DNA of 40,533 nt. Origin: Roseobacter sp. GTDB taxonomy: Bacteria; Pseudomonadota; Alphaproteobacteria; Rhodobacterales; Rhodobacteraceae. The stretch lies in the NCBI GenBank assembly GCA_024636495.1, contig JAGXGZ010000044.1:1-40533 (forward strand). Reading direction: 5' to 3'. Positions 18,450 through 26,162 of this stretch are shown in pieces. Positions within the stretch are counted from its first letter, which is position 1; each line of letters starts with the position of its first letter. The translations under genes and the position numbers were made by a program. The notes under the pieces are model-generated. The model was not told the DNA's origin and ran no database searches. It was given only the letters and a program-made list of their open reading frames with translations.

Positions 18450-19966
18450 CCCAAACGCCCATTCTTGCGCTTCGCGGCCTGACCAAAGCCTATCCCGGCG
18501 TCGTCGCGAATGATGATGTGTCGCTGACCATCGCCCCCGGCGAAGTGCATGCCTTGTTGGGCGAGAATGGCGCGGGTAAATCCACGCTCGTGAAAATGAT
18601 CTACGGGTTGGTCAAGCCGGACAGCGGCACGATGCACATGCATGGGGCCGCTTTTGCGCCGCAAGAACCACGTTCCGCACGGGCGGCGGGTGTCGGCATG
18701 GTGTTTCAACATTTCTCGCTGTTTGATGCGCTGAGCGTGGCGGAAAACATCGCTTTGGGAATGGAAAACGCGCCTAAGCTGGGCGCGCTGAGCCGCAAAA
18801 TCACCGAAGTCTCCGAAGCTTATGGCCTGCCGCTTTCGCCCGACCGCATTGTTGGCGATCTGTCAGCGGGCGAACGCCAGCGGGTCGAGATCATTCGATG
18901 CCTGCTGCAGGACCCCAAACTGCTGATCATGGATGAACCCACATCGGTTCTGACCCCTCAAGAGGTTGAAATTCTGTTCAAAACCCTGCGCAAGCTCAGC
19001 GCCGAGGGCACCGCGATCTTGTACATCTCACACAAGCTCGAAGAAATCCGCAGCCTGTGTGACAGCGCCACAATCTTGCGTTTGGGCAAGGTTGTCGGCC
19101 ATTGCACGCCTTCCGAGACATCCGCCCGCGATATGGCCGAGATGATGGTGGGCAGCACCCTGAAAACACCCATGCGGGCCGGTAAAACCCCCGGGGCGGT
19201 CCTGCTGGACTTGCAACGCCTTAGTGCGAAATCGCCAAGTGCTTTCGGGATGCCCCTGCGTGAAATCACGGTGCAGGTTCGCGCTGGTGAAGTTCTGGGG
19301 ATCGGGGGTGTGGCCGGAAACGGACAAGACGAATTGCTGGCAGCCCTTTCGGGAGAACAGCTTTCGGGCGCAGGGATGATCCGTTTCAAGGATCGCGATG
19401 TCGGCCAGCTTGGGCCAACGGCGCGGCGGGGTCTTGGCATTCTGACGGCGCCCGAAGAACGTCTGGGCCACGCGGCTGCACCCGACATGACCCTCACCGA
19501 GAACGCGATGCTCACCGGGGCGGTGCGCGAAAATCTTGTTCGGGGGGGTATGTTGAACTGGCCAGCAGCAAGGCGTTTTGCTGAACGGATCATCAACGAT
19601 TTCGACGTGCGCACCCCCGGCCCCGGCAACGCGGCGCGCGCCCTGTCGGGGGGCAATTTGCAGAAATTCGTGATTGGCCGCGAGGTTTTGCAGCGGCCCG
19701 AGGTGTTGGTGGTAAATCAGCCGACATGGGGGGTTGATGCCTCTGCCGCGGCATCGATCCGGCAGGCGCTGCTGGATCTGGCGGAAGGTGGCGCGGCGCT
19801 GATTGTGATTTCTCAGGATCTGGACGAGTTGATGGAGATTTCGGACCGCTTTGCCGCCCTGAACGAGGGACGATTGTCAGAGCCGCGCCCTGCACAGGGG
19901 CTGACGGTGGACGAGATAGGGCTAATGATGGGCGGGGCTCACGGGATGGAGGTGGCGCATGTTTGA
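18446..19966 (+). CDS. ABC transporter ATP-binding protein of a BMP-type nucleoside/purine importer
   Basis: Duplicated ATPase of a sugar-type (CUT2-like) importer, 506 residues. The first half has Walker A GENGAGKST (about 39-47), signature LSAGERQRVEI and Walker B LLIMDEPTSVLTP. The second half has a degenerate Walker A (GVAGNGQDELL), signature LSGGNLQKF and Walker B-like VLVVNQPTWGVD, as usual for this family. I chose ATG at 18446, which forms the ATGA overlap with xdhC and has AAGGAA upstream; an in-frame ATG at 18431 is less likely. Powers the two permeases that follow. Specificity for purine nucleosides or bases is inferred from the BMP partner and the xdh genes. Confidence 0.9.
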   Translation: MTQTPILALRGLTKAYPGVVANDDVSLTIAPGEVHALLGENGAGKSTLVKMIYGLVKPDSGTMHMHGAAFAPQEPRSARAAGVGMVFQHFSLFDALSVAENIALGMENAPKLGALSRKITEVSEAYGLPLSPDRIVGDLSAGERQRVEIIRCLLQDPKLLIMDEPTSVLTPQEVEILFKTLRKLSAEGTAILYISHKLEEIRSLCDSATILRLGKVVGHCTPSETSARDMAEMMVGSTLKTPMRAGKTPGAVLLDLQRLSAKSPSAFGMPLREITVQVRAGEVLGIGGVAGNGQDELLAALSGEQLSGAGMIRFKDRDVGQLGPTARRGLGILTAPEERLGHAAAPDMTLTENAMLTGAVRENLVRGGMLNWPAARRFAERIINDFDVRTPGPGNAARALSGGNLQKFVIGREVLQRPEVLVVNQPTWGVDASAAASIRQALLDLAEGGAALIVISQDLDELMEISDRFAALNEGRLSEPRPAQGLTVDEIGLMMGGAHGMEVAHV

Positions 19967-19971
19967 GCGGT

Positions 19972-20037
19972 TGCTTGCGGGGGTTTCACACCCCCACGCC
20001 CCTGTGAAGTTTATCTGGCAAAATGAAGAGCGGGGAA
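19972..20037. repeat. Dispersed repeat, copy 2, between ATPase and permease genes
   Basis: Contains a GGGGGTTTCACACCCCC hairpin, CACGCCCCTGTGAAG, and the same TTTAT...GCAAAATGA core as 5726-5762. It fills the 75-base gap between the ABC ATPase and first permease genes. An open frame of 28 codons (ATG 19959, TGA 20043-20045) spans it: the start overlaps the ATPase stop, and its TGA overlaps the permease ATG. The GGGGA near its end probably serves as permease ribosome binding site. Confidence 0.55.
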
Positions 20038-20041
20038 CGCG

Positions 20042-21124
20042 ATGATCAGGCTTGAAAAACGGCCTCAGGCCAGTCAGGCATTTTCATGGGCCGCACCTTT
20101 GCTTGCCGTGATCGCAACGATGTTCTTTGGCGGCCTTCTCTTTGCGGTCTTGGGCAAAGACCCCATCACGTCGATCATGACGATTTTCTGGGAACCGCTG
20201 TTTGGTGATTTCGCATTCTATTACCGTCCGCAATTGCTGATCAAAGGCGCGCCTTTGGTGCTGATCGCCATTGGGCTATCTCTGGGATTCAAAGCTGGCA
20301 TCTGGAACATCGGTGCCGAAGGCCAGTACATCATGGGCGCTATATTCGGGGCAGCAACGGGTCTTGCGTTCTATCCGACAGAGAGCTTTTTGATATTTCC
20401 CCTGATGGTATTGTCAGGCGCTTTGGGCGGGCTGCTTTGGGCAATGATTCCTGCTATACTCAAGGTGAAATTTGGCACAAACGAGATTCTCGTTTCGCTT
20501 ATGCTAGTGTATGTAGCCGAGCAGTTTCTTGCTTCCATGGCGCTTGGCCTTCTGAAGAACCCCGAGGGCTTTGGCTTTCCCGGCAGCCGCAATCTGCAGC
20601 AATATGCATCCGCCCATAACGCGGAGTTGATCGCGGGATCAGGCATGCATTGGGGCGTGGTTGCCGCGTTGATCGCCGTGATCTTTGCCTATGTGCTGCT
20701 GGCACGGCATCAGCTTGGCTTTGCAATCCGCGTGACCGGCGAAGCACCACGGGCGGCAAAATTCTCGGGCGTGAACCCCACGCGGCTTGTGCTGTTTTGT
20801 ATGGGCATGTCGGGCCTGCTGGCAGGTCTTGCAGGCATGTTCGAGGTCGCAGGCCCCGCCGGTCAGATCACTATCGATTTCAACGTAGGCTACGGCTTTA
20901 CCGCCATCATCGTCGCATTTCTGGGCCGACTGCACCCCATCGGCATTTTGCTGGCTGGTTGTCTTATGGCGCTTACTTACATCGGCGGTGACATTGCTCA
21001 AAGCCAGCTAGGACTGCCAGCGGCAGCCATTCAGGTGTTTCAGGGAATGCTGCTGTTTTACCTGTTGGCGTTTGATCTTTTCACCAATTACCGGCTGCGA
21101 GTTGGTCGGACGGAGGTAGCGTAA
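20042..21124 (+). CDS. ABC transporter permease, BMP-type importer (first)
   Basis: Integral membrane permease of the BPD_transp_2 class, 360 residues, with about 8-10 hydrophobic helices from AAPLLAVIATMFFGGLLFAV at the N-terminus to GMLLFYLLAFDLF at the C-terminus. Family segments are GAPLVLIAIGLSLGFKAGIW, NIGAEGQYIMGAI, FGTNEILVSLMLVYVA, and the cytoplasmic coupling loop in RVTGEAPRAAKFSG. ATG at 20042 has GGGGA upstream. Its stop overlaps the next start (TAATG). Pairs with the second permease to form the channel. Confidence 0.92.
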   Translation: MIRLEKRPQASQAFSWAAPLLAVIATMFFGGLLFAVLGKDPITSIMTIFWEPLFGDFAFYYRPQLLIKGAPLVLIAIGLSLGFKAGIWNIGAEGQYIMGAIFGAATGLAFYPTESFLIFPLMVLSGALGGLLWAMIPAILKVKFGTNEILVSLMLVYVAEQFLASMALGLLKNPEGFGFPGSRNLQQYASAHNAELIAGSGMHWGVVAALIAVIFAYVLLARHQLGFAIRVTGEAPRAAKFSGVNPTRLVLFCMGMSGLLAGLAGMFEVAGPAGQITIDFNVGYGFTAIIVAFLGRLHPIGILLAGCLMALTYIGGDIAQSQLGLPAAAIQVFQGMLLFYLLAFDLFTNYRLRVGRTEVA

Positions 21125-22044
21125 TGGACCTGTCAGCCATCAATCCACTGTTGTTTGTCGCAGGCTTTCTGGTCGCTGCAACGCCGCTGATCTTCGCCGC
21201 CTTGGGCGAATTGGTTGTCGAAAAATCGGGTGTACTGAACCTTGGCGTCGAGGGCATGATGATCATCGGTGCGATCTGCGGCTTTGCCACAGCCGTCGAG
21301 ACCGGATCGCCTTTGCTGGGCTTTGCCGCAGCGGCAGTCGGCGGCGCGGCGCTAAGCTTGCTTTTTGCCTTTCTGACGCAGATCACTCTGGCCAATCAAG
21401 TGGCGTCCGGGCTGGCGCTGACCTTGTTCGGTCTGGGGTTTTCGGCGCTGTTGGGACAAAGCTATGTGGGTGTCAAACCACCACGGCTGGCCGAGGTGAA
21501 CTTTGGCCCGCTGCATGACATACCTGTGCTGGGACCGATCCTGTTCTCGCACGACATCATCTTGTATTTGGGCTTTGCCATGGTTGTCGCGGTCTGGGCG
21601 ATGTTGAAATTCACACGGGCTGGTCTGATCTTGCGCGCCGTGGGAGAAAGCCATGATGCGGCCCACGCGCTTGGCTATAAAGTGGTACGTATCCGCACAC
21701 TGGCGATTATGTTCGGCGGGGCCTGTGCAGGGCTTGGCGGGGCTTATATCAGCCTGATCCGCGTCCCCCAATGGACCGAAGGGATGACGGCGGGTGTGGG
21801 CTGGATTGCGCTCGCGCTGGTGGTATTTGCCAGTTGGAAACCCTGGCGTCTGCTGCTGGGTGCCTATTTATTTGGCGGAATCACTCAGCTTCAATTGAAT
21901 TTGCAAGGTGCGGGCGTTGCCATTCCTGTAGAGTATCTGGCAATGTCGCCCTACATCATCACCATCCTTGTGCTGGTGGTTCTTTCTGCGGATAAAAGCG
22001 CTGCTCCGGCGTCGCTTGGTCGCAATTTCCACGCCTCGTCTTAA
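21124..22044 (+). CDS. ABC transporter permease, BMP-type importer (second)
   Basis: Second channel subunit, 306 residues, with about eight membrane helices. Family marks are the N-terminal TPLIFAALGELVVEKSGVLN followed by LGVEGMMIIGA, and the coupling loop in LRAVGESHDAAHALGYKVVR. It starts at the stop of the first permease gene (one-base overlap), implying coupled translation. Fifty-seven bases separate it from the binding-protein gene, with a small stem-loop between. Confidence 0.92.
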   Translation: MDLSAINPLLFVAGFLVAATPLIFAALGELVVEKSGVLNLGVEGMMIIGAICGFATAVETGSPLLGFAAAAVGGAALSLLFAFLTQITLANQVASGLALTLFGLGFSALLGQSYVGVKPPRLAEVNFGPLHDIPVLGPILFSHDIILYLGFAMVVAVWAMLKFTRAGLILRAVGESHDAAHALGYKVVRIRTLAIMFGGACAGLGGAYISLIRVPQWTEGMTAGVGWIALALVVFASWKPWRLLLGAYLFGGITQLQLNLQGAGVAIPVEYLAMSPYIITILVLVVLSADKSAAPASLGRNFHASS

Positions 22045-22063
22045 CGGGGCGATACTTCAAAAG

Positions 22064-22080
22064 CGCCTCATAAAAAGGCG
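22064..22080 (+). promoter_or_regulatory. Small intercistronic stem-loop before the binding-protein gene
   Basis: CGCCT (22064-22068) and AGGCG (22076-22080) can pair around a seven-base loop. It sits 21 bases before the BMP gene ATG (22102). Such hairpins often sit upstream of binding-protein genes and stabilise the 3' mRNA so that the binding protein is made in excess. Here that role is an inference; the stem is only five pairs. Confidence 0.3.
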
Positions 22081-22101
22081 TATCACTCAGGGGATTATCT
22101 T

Positions 22102-23181
22102 ATGAAACTATCCACACTTCTTGCCAGCGCGGCACTTGCGCTTGGCCTTGCGGGCGGGGCTTATGCCGATGCCCATGGCAAGACCAAAGTCGGCTTTGTC
22201 TTTGTTGGCCCTGTGGGCGACGGCGGCTGGACATACGAGCACAACCAAGGCCGTTTGGCTGTCGAAGCGGAATTCGGCGACAAGGTCGAAACCGTCTTCG
22301 TTGAATCCGTGGCAGAAGGCCCCGATTCCGAGCGTGTGATGACCCAGATGGCGCTTGATGGTGCCGACCTGATTTTCACCACGTCCTTTGGCTATATGGA
22401 CCCGACCATCAATGTCGCGGCCAAGTTTCCTGATGTGAAATTCGAGCACGCCACCGGTTACAAGCGCGCTGATAACGTATCAACCTATTCCGCACGCTTC
22501 TATGAAGGCCGCGCGATCCAAGGTCACATCGCGGGCAAGATGACCAAATCGAACATCATCGGCTACATCGGGTCGTTCCCGATCCCCGAAGTGATCCGCG
22601 GTATCAACTCTGCGTATATTCACGCCAAGAAGGTCAACCCTGACGTCGAATTCAAGATTGTCTGGGCCTACACATGGTTCGACCCCGCAAAAGAAGCAGA
22701 CGCCGCCAAGGTTCTGATCGAACAGGGCGCGGATGTTGTCTTGCAGCACACCGATTCCACAGCCCCGCAAGCCGCGGCGCAGGAAGCAGGCAACGTGATC
22801 ACATTTGGTCAAGCGTCCGACATGGCGCAATATGCGCCCATGCCGCGCGTGTCGTCGATCATTGACGACTGGGCACCCTATTACATCGCACGCACCAAAG
22901 CGGTGATGGACGGCACATGGACCTCGACAGACACATGGGACGGCATTGGCCCTGGCATGGTCGGCATCGGCGAGATTTCCGATGCGGTTCCTGCAGATGT
23001 GAAAGAAGAGGCGCTGGCGCTTAAGGCATCCATCGCGGACGGGTCCTATCACCCTTTCACCGGTCCTTTGAAAAAGCAGGACGGTTCTGACTTCCTTGCC
23101 GAAGGTGAAACAGCCGATGACGGCACATTGGCGGGCATGAACTTCTACGTTGAAGGCATCACAGGCGACATCCCGAACTGA
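22102..23181 (+). CDS. BMP family substrate-binding protein
   Basis: Periplasmic binding protein of the BMP/PnrA family (359 residues), the substrate-recognition part of the importer. An N-terminal signal peptide (KLSTLLASAALALGLAGG, cleavage near AYADA) has no lipobox cysteine. Family segments are KVGFVFVGPVGDGGWTYEHN, FTTSFGYMDPTINVA, KFPDVKFEHATGY and GADVVLQHTDSTAPQAAA. Known family members bind nucleosides; with xdhABC upstream a purine substrate is likely. A clear terminator follows 23 bases after the stop, so this is the last gene of the seven-gene unit. Confidence 0.93.
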   Translation: MKLSTLLASAALALGLAGGAYADAHGKTKVGFVFVGPVGDGGWTYEHNQGRLAVEAEFGDKVETVFVESVAEGPDSERVMTQMALDGADLIFTTSFGYMDPTINVAAKFPDVKFEHATGYKRADNVSTYSARFYEGRAIQGHIAGKMTKSNIIGYIGSFPIPEVIRGINSAYIHAKKVNPDVEFKIVWAYTWFDPAKEADAAKVLIEQGADVVLQHTDSTAPQAAAQEAGNVITFGQASDMAQYAPMPRVSSIIDDWAPYYIARTKAVMDGTWTSTDTWDGIGPGMVGIGEISDAVPADVKEEALALKASIADGSYHPFTGPLKKQDGSDFLAEGETADDGTLAGMNFYVEGITGDIPN

Positions 23182-23203
23182 TCGGGGCGGTTATACCAAA
23201 TCG

Positions 23204-23232
23204 AAAGGCCCTGCTTTGGCGGGGCCTTTTTT
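23204..23232 (+). terminator. Rho-independent terminator of the xdh-transporter operon
   Basis: AAAGGCCC (23204-23211) pairs with GGGCCTTT (23222-23229), separated by a ten-base loop and followed by a T-run (23227-23232). It lies just after the BMP gene stop and before the convergent YeeE gene end. On the minus strand the tract is much weaker, so it serves mainly the plus-strand operon. Confidence 0.85.
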
Positions 23233-23286
23233 GTTGGCGATTAGGCCCCAAGCGGCCCCTAGTTGACCGCAACTTTTCACAGCTGC

Positions 23287-24345
23287 TCAACCTGCTTTGG
23301 GAGTAGCAGTCTGGTCGATCAATCTGTCTGCGGCCATCCCCGCCACCCACATTGACACCAGCGCCACCCAGGCGGTCAGCGCAAAGGTAGACCCGCCCGT
23401 CACACCTGCACCGATGGTACATCCGCCTGCCGTCATCGCGCCAAACCCCATCAATGCTGCACCTGACAGATAACGCTGCATTGATCGCGCGCTGTCCCAG
23501 CCCTGCCAGACCAAACGCCCCGCCACCAGGGCAGAAACGAATGCACCAAACGCCACACCGGGGATCAGACCAACGTCAAATTCCAGCAGTGAATTGGCCG
23601 ACAACAGATACATCAATGTGTCCGCTGACGGGCCAGAAAATGTCAGGCTTCCCACTGGCACCGGATCAAAGCTGGTTTGCGACAGCGTGTATGTCAAGAA
23701 CCAGCCCACTGCGACGGAAAACCCGACACCGCAGCCAAAGAATAAGGTTAGAAAAGACACGCGGTTTCGAAAGGCGATGATCAACGCGAGTACCGAAAAG
23801 GCAATACCGATCACGATGCCCATGCCGCTTGGCAAATGCAATTCCAGCAAGATGTTGGGGTTCGGGCCGTTGGTGGTCCATCCCCCCGATATATATTCGC
23901 GCAAAGGGGTCAAAGCACCTTCCAAGCTCATTTGTGCAACGACTGCAAAGACGAGGCCCGACAGGATCGACCGCAGATTGCCCGTCGCCCCCAAGACCAG
24001 CAACCGCCCCGGACAGCCACGCGCCAGGATCATGCCAACGCCGAAAATGCACCCGCCAATGATCGCTCCAGAAAGCGTGCCCGGTGATGCCAGCCAGCGG
24101 CTTGCGCCCAGATCAATGATCCCCGCCTGATGCATCCCTTGTGTCCACAGCAATGCAGTCGAGAATGTGAGCAGCCACACAGCCATGCGCGGGCCAAGGG
24201 TACGTCTGGCCACCTCAACCGCGGCGGCGCGCAAGCAAAACCGGCTTTGTTCTGCTGACAGACCGAAAACCACACCTGTCGCCACCCCGGCCAAAGCACT
24301 GACCGCAGGTTCGCCTAAGGCATCTATAAGGGAAATAACATTCAT
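23287..24345 (-). CDS. YeeE/YedE family sulfur-compound transporter
   Basis: Polytopic membrane protein of 352 residues with two DUF395-type halves and about nine hydrophobic helices. Conserved cysteine motifs are SRFCLRAA near the N-terminus, ILARGCPGRLLVLGATGN in the middle, and MTAGGCTIGAGVTGGSTF near the C-terminus. In characterised relatives (thiosulfate transporter TsuA) such cysteines line the pore for thiosulfate or related sulfur species. The gene is solitary, convergent with the BMP operon and divergent from the GST gene. A possible FNR-type site lies about 50 bases upstream of its ATG. Substrate is inferred from family only. Confidence 0.88.
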   Translation of the reverse strand: MNVISLIDALGEPAVSALAGVATGVVFGLSAEQSRFCLRAAAVEVARRTLGPRMAVWLLTFSTALLWTQGMHQAGIIDLGASRWLASPGTLSGAIIGGCIFGVGMILARGCPGRLLVLGATGNLRSILSGLVFAVVAQMSLEGALTPLREYISGGWTTNGPNPNILLELHLPSGMGIVIGIAFSVLALIIAFRNRVSFLTLFFGCGVGFSVAVGWFLTYTLSQTSFDPVPVGSLTFSGPSADTLMYLLSANSLLEFDVGLIPGVAFGAFVSALVAGRLVWQGWDSARSMQRYLSGAALMGFGAMTAGGCTIGAGVTGGSTFALTAWVALVSMWVAGMAADRLIDQTATPKAG

Positions 24346-24395
24346 ACCAACGTCCTATTTCCCGCTGCTTATTCCGCCATTTGCGCCCGATAACT

Positions 24396-24409
24396 TTGAT
24401 CTGGGTCAT
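24396..24409. promoter_or_regulatory. Possible FNR/FnrL-type site
   Basis: TTGATCTGGGTCAT is close to the FNR family palindrome (TTGAT-N4-ATCAA; alphaproteobacterial variants often have GTCAA on the right), with one mismatch in the right half site. It lies in the divergent 217-base region between the YeeE gene (ATG at 24345) and the GST gene (ATG at 24563). A role in oxygen or redox control of either gene is inference. Confidence 0.35.
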
Positions 24410-24562
24410 GGGGTCGCATAAAGACATCCGCATCAGCAGGGGGGACTCTCACGCAAGGGGCATCAGGATCAGCGGCAGTGGGCGTCGCTCTTGTGGCTGA
24501 CCCAAAGGCATCTGACGATCATTTTGCTACCCATCCACATCAAACCCGCTATCTTCGCCCTC

Positions 24563-25180
24563 ATGATCAAAGTTCACCACCTTAACCGGTCCCGCTCTCA
24601 CCGCATCCTGTGGCTGCTCGAAGAAATCGGTCAGTCCTATGATGTCATCGCCTACAAGCGCGACGCCAAGACCAATCTGGCACCGCCTGAATTGAAGCTG
24701 GTGCATCCGTTGGGCAAGTCCCCCATGGTCGAGATTGACGGCACGCTGGTCGTCGAAAGCGCCGCAATCACAGAGGTGCTATGTACGAACTATGCGCCCG
24801 AGATGATCCCGGATCGCGGCAGCGACGGTTATCTGCGCCATCTTGAGTTGATGCATTTCGCAGAAGGCTCTGCCATGACGCCGATCTTGCTGAACCTCTA
24901 TGTCAGCCGTCTGGGCGACGCGGGCGAACCGTTACATCCCAGGATCAAGGACGAGCTGCACAGTCATTTCAGCTATATGAACAGCCTCGTGCGCCCCTCG
25001 GGGCATTTCGTCCAAGACAGCCTGTCCGCCGCCGATATCATGCTTAGCTTTCCGGCCGAGATCGCCATGCGCGGCGGCGACGGCGCGGATAAATACCCCG
25101 CCCTTGCCGGGTTCGTTGACATGATCCACGCGCGCCCGGCCTATCAGCGCGCCACACAAAAGGGTGCTATCCAAGACTAA
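24563..25180 (+). CDS. Glutathione S-transferase family protein
   Basis: Cytosolic GST of 205 residues. The thioredoxin-fold N-terminal domain starts KVHHLNRSRSHRILWLLEE; the glutathione-binding cis-Pro and Glu-Ser segment reads HPLGKSPMVEIDGTLVVESA (about residues 50-70). The alpha-helical C-terminal domain includes SLSAADIMLSFPAEIA with the conserved N-capping Asp, and RPAYQRA near the end. I chose ATG at 24563; the upstream frame from 24491 adds a hydrophobic leader unlike GSTs. It sits 43 bases before the aldo/keto reductase gene and may be co-transcribed with it. Substrate unknown. Confidence 0.9.
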   Translation: MIKVHHLNRSRSHRILWLLEEIGQSYDVIAYKRDAKTNLAPPELKLVHPLGKSPMVEIDGTLVVESAAITEVLCTNYAPEMIPDRGSDGYLRHLELMHFAEGSAMTPILLNLYVSRLGDAGEPLHPRIKDELHSHFSYMNSLVRPSGHFVQDSLSAADIMLSFPAEIAMRGGDGADKYPALAGFVDMIHARPAYQRATQKGAIQD

Positions 25181-25223
25181 GATCGACATTGCGAAGCGGG
25201 GCAGGCCGTGGCACGGTTTGGCG

Positions 25224-26162
25224 ATGAAACACACCCTGACCAGCCCCAACGGCACCCCCGCAAGCCGCCTTGCTTTTGGCACGATGCAATTTGGCGGGCG
25301 TGCGGATGCCGATGCGTCGCGCGCCATGTTTGACGCCTGCATTGAGGCGGGCATCACGCATTTTGACACCGCGCATGTTTATACCGACGGCGCATCTGAA
25401 ACCCTGCTTGGCGGGTTTCTGGGCACACGCCGCGACGATCTGATCATCGCGACCAAGGCCGCTTATGACGGCGGATCGGGGCGCGCCAACCTGCTGCAAT
25501 CCTCCGAGACATCGCGCAGCCGGATGCAGCTTGAGACGCTTGATGTGCTGTACCTGCACCGCTTTGATCCCGACACCGACATGCACGAAAGTTTCCAAAC
25601 CTTTGCCGAGCTGAAGACCGCGGGCCATATCCGGCACATCGGACTTTCAAACTTTGCCGCTTGGCAAGTGGTCAAAGCGGCGGGCATCGCGGCCAAATTC
25701 GATCTGGATATCGCCGTGATCCAGCCGATGTATAATCTGGTCAAACGTCAGGCCGAGGTCGAGATTTTGCCGATGGCCGATGATCTGGGCATTCTTGTCG
25801 CCCCCTACTCCCCCCTTGGGGGTGGGTTGCTGACAGGCAAATACGCCAAAGGCGAGGCTGGCCGCCTGACTGAGGATGACCGATATGCCGCGCGCTATGC
25901 GCCCGATGTGATGCATGCTGCGGCGGCAGGTTTGGCGGCACTTGCGACTGAGATGGGGATTGATCCTGCGACGCTTGCCGTGGCGTGGGCCGCCGCCCAC
26001 CCCACAGGCCCGTCACCCATTATCTCGGCCCGATCGGCCACGCAGCTGGCCCCGTCGCTGGCGGCCATGACCTATGACATGCCCGCCGATGTTTACGCCG
26101 CCATCTCGGCGCTGTCGCCGACACCGCCCCCCGCAACCGACCGGATCGAAGAACAAATATGA
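25224..26162 (+). CDS. Aldo/keto reductase
   Basis: NAD(P)H-dependent (beta/alpha)8-barrel oxidoreductase, 312 residues. Catalytic tetrad pieces are visible: Asp and Tyr in THFDTAHVYTDG, Lys in IIATKAAYDGG, and His in LDVLYLHRFDPDTD. Cofactor-binding segments are HIGLSNFAAWQV, APYSPLGGGLLTGKY and PIISARSATQL. I placed the start at ATG 25224 (MKHTLTSPNGTPASRLAFGT); an in-frame ATG at 25164 overlaps the GST gene and adds a non-homologous leader. Its stop overlaps the next gene's start by four bases. Substrate unknown. Confidence 0.9.
   Translation: MKHTLTSPNGTPASRLAFGTMQFGGRADADASRAMFDACIEAGITHFDTAHVYTDGASETLLGGFLGTRRDDLIIATKAAYDGGSGRANLLQSSETSRSRMQLETLDVLYLHRFDPDTDMHESFQTFAELKTAGHIRHIGLSNFAAWQVVKAAGIAAKFDLDIAVIQPMYNLVKRQAEVEILPMADDLGILVAPYSPLGGGLLTGKYAKGEAGRLTEDDRYAARYAPDVMHAAAAGLAALATEMGIDPATLAVAWAAAHPTGPSPIISARSATQLAPSLAAMTYDMPADVYAAISALSPTPPPATDRIEEQI

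Noticed and set aside
23204..23232. Bidirectional terminator also serving the YeeE gene
   Set aside because: On the minus strand the hairpin is followed by only three T residues, too few to call with confidence.
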